A DNA stretch of 64,000 bases from Gymnothorax reevesii (lineage: Eukaryota; Chordata; Actinopteri; Anguilliformes; Muraenidae). The stretch lies in contig CM056586.1 of the NCBI GenBank assembly GCA_029721435.1, positions 71,715,607 through 71,779,606 on the forward strand. Reading direction: 5' to 3'. A model generated the notes under the pieces. It was not told the DNA's origin. It saw nothing but the letters and a program-made list of their open reading frames with translations, and ran no database searches. The translations under genes and the position numbers were made by a program. Positions 1 to 14,168 of the stretch are shown here, piece after piece (position 1 is the first letter of the stretch; every line of letters begins with the position of its first letter).

Positions 1-689
1 GTTTTGAACTACAGGACTTGGTACATCCAGCGTGTCAGGCGAATTGACGCTCATGTCGCAACTAAAGGGAATGAAGTTAGTGTTGGCAGGGATTGCGCAC
101 CAGAGCGTGACTCTGAAGAGAAATCGATGAGGACTGCGGCGATGACCCTCGCGATATGCATATTCACAGGAGCCCAGGAGAAAAATACCCCTCAAGCTCC
201 ATCACTCAATCAGTCTGACAGGGGCTGGGGACTATTGCAAAGCAGGACAATTTTGCAGCCCCCTCCACACAAGTATTACGTTTTTTTTTCCTTCATTTTT
301 TGCGTGACTGACGCTGTAAGATCAGTCACAGAGACAGTACCGCCAACACCTTCTCCTGTCAGAGTCCATGTATTGCAGTGTGGATTTAACTCATCTTGTC
401 TCTGCTTACATATTGATTTTGAACTGTACTGCTTGCAGAAAGAAGGCAAATTAGAACAACCATTTTAACAATCATTTAGCTACAAATGATACGCAAGGGA
501 ATGGGCGGACTACGTTTTGTTAGTGTACGATTGAAGAACCTAGTGCTAAAAGTACTGAAGTCATATTTTCACTTTCATGAAGTAAGGATGGGACAGATGT
601 CTTGCATATTTACAGAAAAGTCCACCGCTTCGATTTTTACAACATGGACATTTTGTGATTTAAGCACTTTTAGCGCTGGGGTCTGTGAT

Positions 690-876
690 TTAACCCTTTC
701 AGCGCCGTGGACAACTATAGTTGCCCAATGATGTAAGATATCAAAGTCAGATGCTGTTGAAAACCTGACCTACAGGGGAGCTCTTTCAAACAAGTTGCCA
801 CATGACAGGTTTTCAACAGCTCAGGATAACTACATTTTTAATTTCTTAAGTATGTATATGGGGCTCAAAGGGTTAA
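690..876. mobile_element. TTAA-flanked MITE, copy 1 (piggyBac-like termini)
   Basis: The element runs from TTAA at 690-693 to TTAA at 873-876, with terminal inverted repeats of the form CCCTTTcAGC and GCTCAAAGGG. An internal inverted repeat pairs 753-767 (gctgttgaaaacctg) with 806-820 (caggttttcaacagc). It has no coding capacity. A second copy of the same family lies at 63390-63604; this copy lacks much of the left arm of the long internal hairpin seen there. TTAA target sites and CCC-starting termini fit piggyBac-type transposition, but the superfamily is inferred from the ends only. Confidence 0.75.
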
Positions 877-2619
877 AATGATTTCCACAGCCGCAAAACT
901 GGTTGAACTCTGGGCGGTTCACTGAAGTAGGCATGAGGGGGTTTCCACGCAGAGCCAGGGTAAGCATTACTCCATACCAGTGTGTTTGAGTGGATCTCCT
1001 CACTTCCTGTGGCCGTAACATCAGCTTTGCGTCTGTAATTTCCGTCCGGGACATTCAGCAGCTTCACGATATGAAATTAAATCTTGTGCTAATGATTACC
1101 GTTTGAGACCTGTACTGTGGCTCAGTGCCAGCAAAGTTTCCCTGTTTCTCTTGATCTGCCGGCCCGTCGCAGTCGGGCTGTCGAGGCCTCAGGCGATATT
1201 CTTTTGTTTAGATTAAACAGCACAGTCCCGCCCTAATCCTGCACTCCAAGAGCAGACGGGCCACGAGAGCCTGCCTTTTGATGGCCACCATTTGTCGGTC
1301 ACTGCCGGGATGTCGAAAGACTGACCAAACCCCCCCCCACAGCCTTCATCACTTGATGCTCTGCAGATTTAGAAACAGGCCCTGTTCTGTGGATCTAGCA
1401 TCTACTTGGATTTCATTTCAATCCCATTTTCGAACTCCTGAGGCTACTAAAGATCAGCTCCGTGTGACCTGGATGAGGTGCTTCTTAGCCCTGGTGAGAT
1501 AACCTGCAGGGTGGGACATGTCCTGGAACAAGGCTGGTCTCTACTGATCAGCTAACGACGTACCTTTTTTCCGATCAGTAGGTTTCAGCAGTCAGTGCTA
1601 AGTCAAGTGTGCTGAATCACAGTGAGTCCGTGAGGAGGGGAGAGCGAGCCTCTAATTACACGGGAGATGTTTCTCCGAGTGTCTCTATCATCACGAAAAT
1701 GAGTGGGCCATTCCTCGGGCTGACCGCCGGAGCGCACTTCCAGCGTCCGCCTGCCTCACGCCCTCTCCTGAAGCCTGGGCCCAGACGACACTCTCAAAAA
1801 ACAACAAACCTTACACTGCGTAACGATTTTCTTCCTTTGCAAGGCTCCCTGCACTCGGAGCCAAACGGCAGTGCATAAACAAGTGAAGAGAGAGAGAGCG
1901 AGCGAGAGAGGAGCATAACTCTTGCAGAGCAGCGCGCGCTCCGATTTGCTGAGCTCGGTGCTCGGCCAGATTTACAGCTGCAATATACGACGGCGGCAAT
2001 GGGGATGTATATTTACCGCTGCCGCACGCAATGGCAGGTGGAACACCCCCCCACTGATGCTCTTAGCCCCTATAATTCTAGATTAAATGACCAGAGGTCC
2101 GCGGCAGTCGTGAAATGCACTGAAGCCATTGAGAGAGAAAGCTAGATTGAGTTGGATAATTACACCGAGCTCAAAAGCTTAGGGGGGGGGGATTGGAAGC
2201 CCAGTGTCTTCCTGTTGACTGGGAACAATCTGTTGCTGCTACAGCACCGTGCCATCCAGCACTCCCGGTGTTTCGCTCTTATACCGGGAGAAAAACCGGT
2301 GGCTCATCGTTCATTTACACCGCCGCATCGTCTGAATGTGGAATCATTTAGCAATGAGAAGCAATTCTCATTTAATGCCTGACTCCGCCGTCGGCGTAGC
2401 GCCCTGCTTGCGGTGATATACGGCGCGGGGCAAAGAAAAGCAATTAGTGAAGGCGTGAATTTTAATCGCTCTTTAAAGACGCACGAGCGATGCTCCAGGA
2501 GCGAAGCACAGAGTTGTGGAATAAACCGCTTTTATTTTGCCCGGCTCCGCGTTGTTGGACAATTCGAAAAAAGCAACCTTGTTTTTTATTTATTTTCACT
2601 AAACTAAACAATTTGTCTA

Positions 2620-2624
<5 letters not shown>

Positions 2625-2679
<55 letters not shown>
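2625..2679. repeat. (TA)n microsatellite
   Basis: An uninterrupted TA dinucleotide run of about 27 units lies inside znf804a intron 1. The Tyr-Ile repeat in the overlapping open frame (2490-2714, plus) is a product of this run and is not a protein feature. Confidence 0.97.
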
Positions 2680-2681
<2 letters not shown>

Positions 2682-3204
2682 TCACATGCAGAAATTGTTT
2701 TGCTGTACATGTAAAGTTGTTGATGCGCTATATGTTTCGTTGATTCTGGCTTCGAGAGATGACCGTGATGTTCAACCCAACTGTGGGGCTGAACCTCCTC
2801 TGGAACTATCAGAGCGATAACCCTGGATGACGCTTACGGATGTCACTGTTAGGATTAAATTCATCCCGCATCCATCTGTCAGGCTCTATGACACGGTCAT
2901 TGGTCAGAACATTTCTTATCCTTCCCATCTGTGAAGCTCCTGACCTGATCGTCACAATGAATATTAAAACAAACTAACGCATGAAATCTGCAGGCACCAT
3001 CTCATTATCATCACATATTATCGCACTGGTATTTTAGCACTCACATGCATACGCTGCTACAGACATGTGCTCACCAAGCAACACAGGCCATTCACACACA
3101 CTCATCCACGAGCACGCACACTGACGCATTCACAACACCATACACTCATGGAAACTTAGCTCTACTTCACGAGTCACGTAGAACTTCCGAGAATTGGCAC
3201 GCTA

Positions 3205-4350
<1,146 letters not shown>

Positions 4351-5094
4351 TGCGCTCACATTTGTACACACGCAGTGATTTAAAAGGCTGTTAAACTAAA
4401 TTATTAAGTCCATAAGCCCGTTTCAGCAGCCGAACATGAATACTTTGGTGCGAAAGTCTTGATAGGGAAGCAAAGTTGAGTAATCGCTGGTCTGCGCTCC
4501 AGAACTGCGCCCATCAGTCTGCCACAGTGCTCAGAGAGGAGTGTGGAGAACAAACAACGCAGTGGTGCGAGGCGGTTCTGAGTAAGCGCTAGAGAAATGC
4601 CCTCGACGCACTCGCTGGGTCCGGGAAACAGCAGAGAGCAAGCCCCCCAGGATGAAAAGAAAGCAATAATGCCTCGTAACCAAGCAACACAATTTCCAAA
4701 TCAATTGCAGGGGAGGGTCAGTAGGAAGAAGTCAGGAGAGAAATATTCTCTCCTCTTACATCTGTATTAGCAACGTAGCATAGGGGTGATGTGTCTTCAC
4801 AGATGGCTGTAATATAAACTTAACACCCCCACCCACACGTTACGGCTACTTCCTTCCCCATCAGACACGGAAATTATGCCCATTCCATTGTGATTTATTT
4901 AGAACACGATTCAAAAACTCTGAAAACAAGAGCACCCGCTCAGAAACAACACCCAGATGAATGAACCTGTATTATTAGGAGGGAAATGGAAAACAAGGAA
5001 GACTGTGTACATACCTGCGGAAGGGAAGGATAACTGTCGTATTCTGGAGTGAATCTCCACTGACACCTCAAATTTCAAAAGTGTTGTTTCTGAA
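4351..5094. other. upstream flank, no feature recognised
   Basis: This is unique-looking sequence between the CpG-rich promoter and the first transposon. I see no exon, RNA gene or repeat in it; its proximity to the promoter makes proximal regulatory sites plausible but none is identified. Confidence 0.5.
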
Positions 5095-6043
5095 TTACCT
5101 CCGCCAAGGAGGTTACGTTTTTGCCTGGGTTTGTTTGTTTGTTTGTTTGTCTGTTGGTTTCCAAAATAACTCAAAAAGTTATGGACAGATTTTGATGAAA
5201 TTTTCAGGGATTGTACAGATTGGTATAAGGAAGAAATTATAAGATTTTGGAAGTGATCCGGGTCACCGTCTGGATCCAGGAATTTTTAAAAGGATTCTTT
5301 AACATTGGGAGATAGGGCCATTTTTGACATTTATGCATATAACTCCACCAAAAATGGTCAGGGCACTTGGAAAAAAAATACAGGACAAGTTTCGAGCATG
5401 TTCTACAATATATCAAAGACTGATCCTGAAAATGGAATAATTCTGGATACCATGATACTATTATCCAGAATACGAAAGTAGGGGACCTTCGGAACTTTCA
5501 TTATAGGAAGAGAACAAATGAAGCTACAAACATGCGACAAACACCATTATATAGCCAAGATATTGCAGAATTAGAAAGGTGTCACCGGATTTACTGTATC
5601 TTCAAAAGCCAGGGAACTAGATCCAGAAGAAAACCACCATTACGGAAAATTTGATTTTCGCGAATAACTACTGAAATAATATTGATATTATTATGAATTC
5701 AGTTGCTGATGGTATGTTTTCTTGGTCAGGAAATCTGAAAAAATAGATGAAATAAATGTAGGACTAATATTTATGTGTAAATCACAACATGAGGAGAAAT
5801 GTTGCATCATAAGAAAAAAAAACAAATGAAGCTAGAAACATGCGACAGATATCTTTAAACAGCCAAGACGCTGTGGAACTAATATTGATATAGCATTATG
5901 AATCAAATTGCCATGTTTTCATGGTCAAGGAATCTAAAAATGAAGATAAAATAAATGTAAGACTAATATCTATGGTAGAATTTGCAATATGGAGGGAAAT
6001 GTTGTGCTTGGCGGAGGTCTGCGCTCTCCGAGCGCTTTTCTAG
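5095..6043 (+). mobile_element. Non-autonomous Helitron2/Helentron-like element, family A
   Basis: The element begins at ttacctccgccaagg and ends in CTAG (6040-6043) followed by T. Just before the end is a perfect short hairpin, gcgctctccgagcgc (6021-6035). The 5' terminal segment acctccgccaag (5097-5108) recurs in reverse complement at 6007-6018, upstream of the hairpin rather than at the very end, which is the asymmetric terminal inverted repeat arrangement described for Helitron2/Helentron elements. A (GTTT)n-like run follows the 5' end. The interior repeats itself imperfectly: blocks at 5513 and 5821 (aacaaatgaagct) and at about 5677 and 5882 correspond. There is no coding capacity. The family is a widespread fish repeat. 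Confidence 0.7.
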
Positions 6044-6360
6044 TTTGATTATCAGTCACACTGTCGCTTTTCTGATTTATTCTGAGGTCACAGCAAACAC
6101 AGTTGTTGTAAATATGAAATACATACTAAAAATAGCCATCCTGAAGGGGAAAAAATATTTACTATTAATATACATTCACGGACAAATTCACTTCAGATTA
6201 AACAGACATGTCTGGATGCAGTGTATGGGGGTCATTAAAATGCTAAATTCTCTCTAATAGTATAAACAGAAAATATCCATTATATTGTACACTAGTCCAC
6301 AGTAAACAGAAGGCCATCCATCTTTGTAAAAAAAGACAGGTCATTCGAGAGTGGGTTGTC
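6044..6360. other. intergenic, no feature recognised
   Basis: AT-rich sequence between two repeats. I see nothing definable in it. Confidence 0.5.
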
Positions 6361-6990
6361 ATCTATTGTGCCCGTCGAACTGTTTCGGGGTGTTTTCTGG
6401 TGTTTCTTGTGCTCTATGTCTGATCTGGTAATGAGTTTATGTCATTGATTAATCATTCTGTTATCTCAGTGCAGTCCTCGCGTTCTTTTCCCACACTCGT
6501 TTCCTGTCTAACACATTGTCTCAGTGTTATTAGGTTTCCCAACTTTCTGTGTCCAGGGCCAGATCGTCTTGGCTTTTCTCTCGCCGCTCTGCTTGCAGCC
6601 TGTTCCTGCCTCATACGTGTGTCTGTCATTATCTCAGCAGTCCTGCCCTGGCCCTGGGTTCCCATCGTCCTCTCTCCTGCGCCCCCTGTTCTTGCCCTCA
6701 GTATCCCTGCTTCCTCCTGGATTTACCCCCGAGGCTTTGACCCCTGCTTATACCACAGGCCGCGCTGCACGCCCTCCAGATCCTGACTGCCACCGACCGA
6801 CCTCTGCTTGTCCCTGGACCACGACCTGCCTGCCTGCATTACTCTGTTTGCTGCACGCGGTACATCGGACTGTCGACCTGAATATAGATCTGGTTTTTGC
6901 TTTCCCTCAGTCTGGCGATTGATTCTTTCTGCCTCCACATTCATGGTCCTGCGTAATAAGCACACCGATCGTATGACTGAAACTGAGCCG
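6361..6990 (+). repeat. Pyrimidine-rich LTR-like interspersed repeat tract
   Basis: The plus strand is a long C/T-rich run with many cctg and cctgcc words, resembling the U3/R parts of fish Gypsy-type LTRs. Overlapping Pro/Ser/Cys-rich open frames on both strands (6439-6786, 6524-6922, 6723-7001) come from this composition and have no domain. I cannot place LTR termini or a target duplication, so the assignment is by texture only. Confidence 0.3.
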
Positions 6991-9900
6991 TACTCCAGCA
7001 TGCGTGCACTGCTTTAGTGCTTCTCTGTGTATAGACATAATCCAGAGAAGCATTCTACCCAGTTTGAAGGACATTTATTGCTTCTAAACTATAGGTACAG
7101 TATCAAGAAACTGGTCAGCAAAATACCTGAGAATAAATCATGGAGATCAGCTGAACCCCACCAAGAGAAATAAACAAGGGAGTTTAATTTGGAGTTTGAG
7201 GTCAAAAGAGAGCATGCACCATCAAAAAAGAGAGCATGCACCATCACATCACCACATAAGAAAACACCAGACTAGTGACATGAGATCACTGCTTCCATCG
7301 CAGTCGAGATGGAGGTATCCAGCGTCGTCCCACAGACAAACCTCCTCTTTGACTGTTATTTACTTCCATGTGCAAATATCTGTTCAATTGCAGGTAGGGA
7401 TTATTGATTGGCAAAAATAAAATAATCCTTTAAATGAATAATAATGGCTTCCCAAATAATAAAAACATGACTACATTTACATATTATCGCTCCCCAGGTT
7501 TCAACCTAGTATTTGCCAGAGCCTGTGATGAGCTGCTGTGGACTGGAGTTGTCATGGCTACAGTTGTGTGTGTGGAGAAACTCAGCCTTAAATACATCAG
7601 CTATCAGTGAAAATGTTGGTACCTGTACAGGAAATCATAGAATCCAGGTTGAAGTATGGAGGACGCAGAGAGGGGCACTCTGTCTAAATAAATAAATGCT
7701 GTACCGAGTCGGTCCTCATGCTACACTCTCTAACTAAGACTGTACTGAGAATATGGCTGAAATAAGTAAAACTCACTTCTCTTATAAAATCCCAGCGTAG
7801 GTACATGGGCCAGTAGCAATGACTTCTGCTACCCACACAGAGCAGATGCAGACGTAATTGTGCGCAATTAAAGCAAGTCTTATTCAGTCATGTTGCTGCA
7901 GAAACTCATCAGCGCAGCTGTTTCTTTCATTACATATTTCTCACTGTAAAGTGTGCAGGCTGGATCTTACCCTTCCATAGTCCAAGAAGCAGTGTAAAGT
8001 TATCAATTTATTTGGTATGTTTCCACGACAGACTAAATACTGAAACCAGCATGCAGTAAAAATGTGCAAAAAATGTGTTCTATGCTAAATGGTTCTACGC
8101 TATGCATTGTTGTTCACAGTCAGGGGCCGAATCAACATCTCAGTTCTCCAAAGATGCTCATTAAATGCACAGAATAAATTAGTGGTGTGTGGTCTTCATT
8201 AGAGGGAAAGTGAACAATAACATGTTGATGTTCTGCAACAGAATGTCGACAGTATTTCTCCTAGATCAGTGCGACGTTTTCATTTTCCTTTATTTAATGG
8301 TGTTTAATTTGTTACTTCCTTTCACAACGCTGTTGATTTCAACCCTAAAATCATGAGATTAATGGATCGGGCCGGATAAATAAAATGTATCTCATCAGCA
8401 ATATGATCATAACAAATCCTATTTTTGACACAGTTAATCTACAGTGCAGCTTTATTTCATCAAAAAAAAATGTAATTGTGCTTTGGGGTTACATATAATT
8501 TGAAAGGAACATTTTCTGCTTTAATGTCCTCTCATGTTCTCTAAACTTATAGGTTTAAAGCAGCACAGACCGTAATTTTTTAACAGAAACAGAGACAACT
8601 TAAACAGAAATAAAATGTACAGAGTACCAGTCTGAGAGAGAGGCTTTCTGTATCATATTTGCATATCAGTGCTCTCACAGGTATGGAAACTGACAATTTG
8701 GAGATTTTTTATAAAATGAGCATCTTACTAAGATTCTTAAATATAAGCAAACTAGGATGCTTGAAAATCTTGATAAAGTCCTCTAAGATCTTAGTTATAA
8801 TTGTAAAAGATCTTGATAAAATCCCTTTAAGGATGTTTGTGAATGCACATGTGGTTACTACAATTCCATTTTCTCCTCTGTGATAACAGGGCAGGCATTT
8901 TGAGCCAATCCACCATGTTAAGTGGATTAAAACAGCGTATTTCGAAGACTGCTATCAAAGAACATTACATCTGAGGAGGCTATAGAGATTAGCATGAGAG
9001 ACATTCACATAAACTGCCTGGGAACAGTTGTGGTCTGTTGGCGGCATCAAAGCCCTTCCGTAACCTCACCTTACAATGCTGAGAGCAATATTTTCACAAC
9101 TTTCAATGCAGGGCTTAGTATGCAGTTACCCTTGTGTACAATATGTTTTGCAATTGGCTGACCAAGATTCCATTCTTCTGTGACAAAGAGGAGGTCTCTG
9201 AAATTTACCTCCCTATTCACTTGCATTGGAGTATTCCATAATTTAGATTTGTAAAATTTGCATATTTCAAAGTACCAGTCCAATACAGTGTTGGTTATGT
9301 GATTTTTTTTGCCCCCTGTTAAATTATTATGAAAATTTGTTTCCTTTCTTTGGTCCTGTGTTTATTTTGCTGTGTTATACTAAATTGTGCTGACAGTAGC
9401 TACCTAATCTCACCCCGGAACTGTAGAGTTTGTTTACTCCGAAACAGTACTGCTCCAGGGAGCAGGTCAAACCAAGGGGTGAACGTCCAGTGGCGCAATG
9501 AAGCTATGATTGAGGTCAAAGGACTTCCTGTGTGAAAGATCGGATCTACTTGTGTTTAAAACAGTTTACCAAGCAGAAAACTCGCAGAGACAGATCTTAT
9601 TGTGTGTATTAATATCAAAAAGGAAGCCTAATGTTTAGTGTCCAGAAGTGCTTTTGACTTCTCTAGGCGTGGAGGTATCTGCGATTGACCATTATACAGC
9701 ACAAACACGTAATGCAGTCTCAAGTTTTCCTGAGCTGTTTTTATTGAAAAGTGACAGGCTTGAGTGGAACTAGGTAGAGAAAGAGAAAGTGGGCTACAAT
9801 CACTAATAGCTAAACGAGGCTTGACAGGCAACTCTGGCTAAACTTGATCCACTGTGTGGTTTCACAGTTGGGAATCTTATTAGTGTAAATGAGTTTTGGA

Positions 9901-10165
9901 TTCTTTGACTTGATCATTGTCTATCCCGACAACCAACAACATTTGGGCATTTTTATTTCGGATGGCGGGCCAAAAAGACAAGAGGGTACTGTCAAGGATT
10001 GTTTTCCTCTTTAGTGAGAGCTGAAGTCATTTGTAAGAAGTTTGAAGAGTTTGACTTCCTTTGATTAAAATCAGTGGCCAACATGCTGATTGGCTAGTCA
10101 GTACGCAACATGCCAACATGCTAGTCACAAGCTGTGTTTCCATTGAACTGTATCGCAAATAAGGT
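6991..10165. other. intergenic, no gene recognised
   Basis: About 3 kb of mixed, mildly AT-rich sequence with no exon, RNA or clear transposon. A short tandem duplication of about 26 bp (agagcatgcaccatca, twice) lies at about 7208-7248. Open frames of 60-74 codons here have no recognisable motif. Confidence 0.5.
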
Positions 10166-10290
10166 TACCAGACGTCCCAGTTTTTCCGGGACAGTCCCGG
10201 TTTTGAGTTGCGTGTCCCAAGTCCCGACAAAAGCCTGTTGGGACGCTAAAATGTCCCGGTTTCCAATAACCAGTATGAAATGTCCCCTGC
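10166..10290 (+). repeat. Interspersed repeat of the gtcccgg type
   Basis: A compact segment with repeated cccgg/gtccc words (accagacgtcccag, gggacagtcccgg, aatgtcccggttt) matches a common animal interspersed repeat that I recall by sequence but cannot classify. No termini are defined, and no second copy is present in the window. Confidence 0.35.
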
Positions 10291-12891
10291 TGTCAGTGAT
10301 TACATAGCCAACGTGGTCTTATTATAGCCCAATCATTAACTAAAGAACACATAAAAAGAATAAAGCATCCTGCATATGATTTCAACAATGTGTCTGTGTG
10401 TGTGCGTGAGTGCGAGTGTGTTTGTGTGTGTGTGTGTCAGCATAGCGATGGCTAGGCCACACACATAGGCTACACCAGCAATGTTACATATATTGTGTAC
10501 AAATAACACAAGTAATACCTAACACATAATAAGGCCTTTAAATCAACAGTGTTGTAGTGCACCATCTAACCTTTAGAGTGGCATTCATGCCTCATTTATC
10601 CTCATGAGTGTGAAGTTTTAAACGAAGATGTTATTGATAAGTCCCACTCAATGGGCATCAAACAGGGAGAAAAAACTAAATCATCTTTAATTGGCAAAGC
10701 ACACAGTCCACTTTCTTTGGCTCACCATCCAGTTCAATTTTCCAGCTTAAAGAGTCTAGCCTGGTTAGACAAGCTGGCACAAGTAAATTATTAACAGCAT
10801 ACCAAACATTTTAATCATACGTCATAAGATCATGTCTCCGGTAATTTACATTCATTTTGCTCACCGTCCGTCAGCAGCAAATCGGTCTCATTCCAGCCAA
10901 ACCAGATATCTTCACTTGGGTCAGCATGGACTGTCGAGTAGCGAGACGTACAGTTACACTCATTTAACTGAGCATCGTGGCTCGTTCACATGAACTAAAC
11001 ATGAGCTTCGCTCACCATTTCCTTGAATGGTTGAAATTGAAACTAACTTCCAGGGTTCGTGTTTCCGATTGACATGACTTGAACAGGGTCCGCTGTCTGC
11101 GTCCTGCTTCCACAGGTGGTATTAATGTGTCACGATGCTTTGTTTAAAAAAAAAAAAGTTCAGAAGGTATAATATCCAAACTTTTTTCTGCTTCAAGCGA
11201 ATTCATAAAAATAAAGATATCCAAGACAAAACACATTCAATGTCTTTTCATATTTTCTCTTAAATGTGTTAATAGGCCTACCAAAAACATACATGATTTT
11301 TCCCCAATAGGCAATGTTGTGAGCAGTAGTCCTACATGCTGAAATTGAGCCTAATATCTGCACCTATGACCACACATGCACGCGCACAACGGTCATGTGC
11401 AAAGTGTCCCAGTTGTAGTTTCTGGAAATCTGAACAACCTAATAGTAAATCTTAAGCGCATTGTCGTAACTGCGACAGAAGAAATTTTGATCCACTTCAG
11501 TTATGCGCTTATGTTTCATGAATTAAGCCACAGGTGCCAGTTGGTGATGCTAATTCTCGAGTCAGTTGCCATTGTCTCTGCAGAAGAAGACAGTGCCCGC
11601 GACGACGTCAATAAGCATGACGAACGAAAAGGAAAACATACAGAAAAGCTGGTGGAGAAAAATAATGAAAGTAATCATTTTAGCTAGTTAGCTAGTTCGC
11701 TGTTACAAAGTCTTTAATGTTACAGCTAGCACACCAATGTAGCGAGCTAGCTAGCTTGTTAAAAAGGTTATAGTTCACTTCTACTGTATTAACCATTAGC
11801 TAGCTAATATTGTGTCAAACTTTTTAATGTTACAGCAAACACACCAGTGTAGATGCATGCAGCCATTGGGGGATCAGATTTCACATGACACTGGCACCTC
11901 ATCGCCCTCCCCAGATGCGAATCTTGGGAACATAAGCAAGCAAAAATGATGCGGTTAGTAAATGTCATCATTTATTCACAAAACTTGTTTGCTTACCCGT
12001 TTCCACTGCTCTAAAGCACATCTATCTTTAGCAATACAAGAAATTTTCCACCCCTTTCTTGCGCATGAAAAATGTATGTGCTATACCAAGTTGACGCACA
12101 TTTTGGCTGTTTCCGTTCAGGTTTTTTGAAGCGCAAATTCAAAATACGCATTGAAATGGGTGGATGGAAGCACGGATGGAAGCACGACTACATTTGGGTC
12201 ATAATTTGTGATTCGTGTGTGTAACTTCAGTGTCGTACGTCGGTACCTCAGACTTTGTAAAACCTCAGTGTTCAAAATATTCCCCCATAAAGTTTAATTA
12301 AACATACCCAAAATATTTCTATGGCCACAAAACTTTTTACATATGTTCAAATTACATCTCTGTGTACTTCATTTTTTTAAAAATTTGTCATCACTGAATT
12401 TCCTGGCACTTAGTTTTCTCTTGATTGTTTTAAAATTATTTCCATGTTAATGGGGTTAAATTTTGATAGTTATGAATAATGTAACATAAAAAAAATTTAT
12501 TAATTAGCACAGCCTCACCGGGGATAACAGGTGGTAATTCCTATTTGTTAAAATTTGTTGGTTCATCGCTCTGTTGCGAACACTTTTGGCGGGCTAGGCA
12601 CATGTATTTGTACAAACGAAATTGTACATTGACTACGTGATCCTCCGATGGCACAGGCAATGTGTAATTGGAGGCAAAACTGCAAGGAAGTGAGGGCTTG
12701 GAGTCACGTGAGTCGGAGGAATCACGTGCCACACCATCTTCCTCTGAGTCAATGGAAGCAGGTCGCCAAACAGAGGGATAAACATTTCAGCTGTGTTTGG
12801 GGAGGGGAAAAAAGGGGGGAATGAAATAAAGAAATAAATTGAACTGGCATGCATTGTGATTGATTCTGTGAACCCCAGCCAAAAAATCCAA
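10291..12891. other. intergenic, low-complexity patches only
   Basis: It holds an imperfect GT run (about 10390-10438), an A run near 11145, and a GCTA-rich patch (11690-11850). In that patch a segment around aatgttacagc occurs twice about 120 bp apart. A block with gtttccat-type sequence at about 10127-10155 and gtttccg-type sequence at about 12105-12180 may be the decayed ends of a MITE family, but I could not pair them cleanly. The minus-strand frame at 12541-12732 has an acidic, Ser-rich start but no identifiable domain. Confidence 0.4.
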
Positions 12892-13140
12892 TAGGATTTC
12901 AATGGAAAAAAGTCCTACAGGAATCCTGTCAGGCTTTGGAACCAAAATCCTATATGAATTCAGTTGAATATTTTACAGGAATTCCTGAAGGAATCTTAAA
13001 AGAATCCAATTGAATGGTTTAATGGGATTCATGAATTGTAAAATATAAATCCTTTTAAATGATTCCCACTGGATATCTGTTGGAGTCGTATTATAGTTTT
13101 TTTGTCTGATTCCTTTTGGATTCCTAAAAGAGGAATGTTT
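12892..13140. repeat. Degenerate aggaatcc-type repeat cluster
   Basis: Words related to aggatt, aggaatcc, aatcctat and their reverse complements recur every 10-30 bp across about 250 bp (for example caggaatcctg, caggaattcctg, ggaatctt, gggattc, attcctaaaag). The pattern looks like a decayed simple satellite with palindromic units. No open frame or transposon end is associated with it. Confidence 0.5.
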
Positions 13141-14168
13141 GATGCATTATTAGATAAATAAACACTCAATAAAAGGTAAATTATAATTCATAATATTTAT
13201 TTAATGTTCAGCAATATGGCTTCATCAGACATTTCGGTGAAATAGCTTGCTTTTCTAATCCAGTGTTTGTACCGGATCGTATCAGGACACAGACGATAAG
13301 AAACAGCACTAAAGGTCTCTAAAGTACAGATCCTTTGTCCTATTTTACCCACAACCCCAACATTAAAATGGAATCACATTTGTAACATACACAACTAGGG
13401 GTATGCGACATAGTCTGAAAGCAAAATCACAATATTTCTGGGTAATTTGTTTTTGTAGTAACAATATTCAAGATAATATGAAATTTTGTGATTGCATCAT
13501 TTGGTTGCTTTTGGGTCTTACATCACTAGTCACAGCTGCTAAACTCTCCCCATCTAGAGATTAACAAGTTTTTAAGAGCTAGCACAAGTGTTTTTACATC
13601 AGGTGGCAAATTAGTTGTGTTTCCTCCTGAAACATTCATTTGGATATTTTGCAGGGGACAGCAGTTTGCTGACCTCTGACCTCTTATAGCCGGTGCCGTA
13701 ATGGTAAAACAATAAGTGAGAGCATTATGGCCGTAGAGTCAGAAATCCCCCAGAATATTTTGAAATTAGGATGCCGGGGAGAGGCTCTTTGAAATATTTG
13801 GGGAATATTTTAAACCTGAATATCAATTAATCTGAGCTTCTATAATGGCACTTTCATTCAGTTAAGCTGTGCAACGATTGAATTACCAGTTAAATATTCA
13901 TGGTTTTTTTCCTAAATGAGCCGTCTCCCATTCAGTTCTTTTTAGGTAAGATGTTGTGCCTCTAATATATAATATCCAGCAGCTTGATACTTTAATCAAC
14001 CCAATAATATTTAAAATAATTAATTTAAGCTCTTCTTTCATATCATCAGGCAAGTAAGAAGACCTCTTTTTCTGGAAAAATCCCTTGTCTCTGATCATTT
14101 GCACTTGGCAAACTTTGTGGAACAAACTTTTTCTCATCATCAATTAAATATAAGGTTTAAGTGATTTG
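13141..14168. other. intergenic, no feature recognised
   Basis: AT-rich sequence. The 81-codon minus frame at 13898-14143 is the longest here and has no recognisable domain. Confidence 0.45.

Noticed and set aside
4..468. 154-codon open frame at the window start (plus)
   Set aside because: No recognisable domain, biased to Cys/Ser/Pro shadows, and it lies antisense in the znf804a intron; treated as chance.
2490..2714. Open frame with a Tyr-Ile repeat
   Set aside because: The repeat is translated from the (TA)n microsatellite.
6439..7001. Pro/Ser/Cys-rich frames on both strands
   Set aside because: Result of a pyrimidine-rich, LTR-like tract; overlapping frames in both orientations carry no motif.
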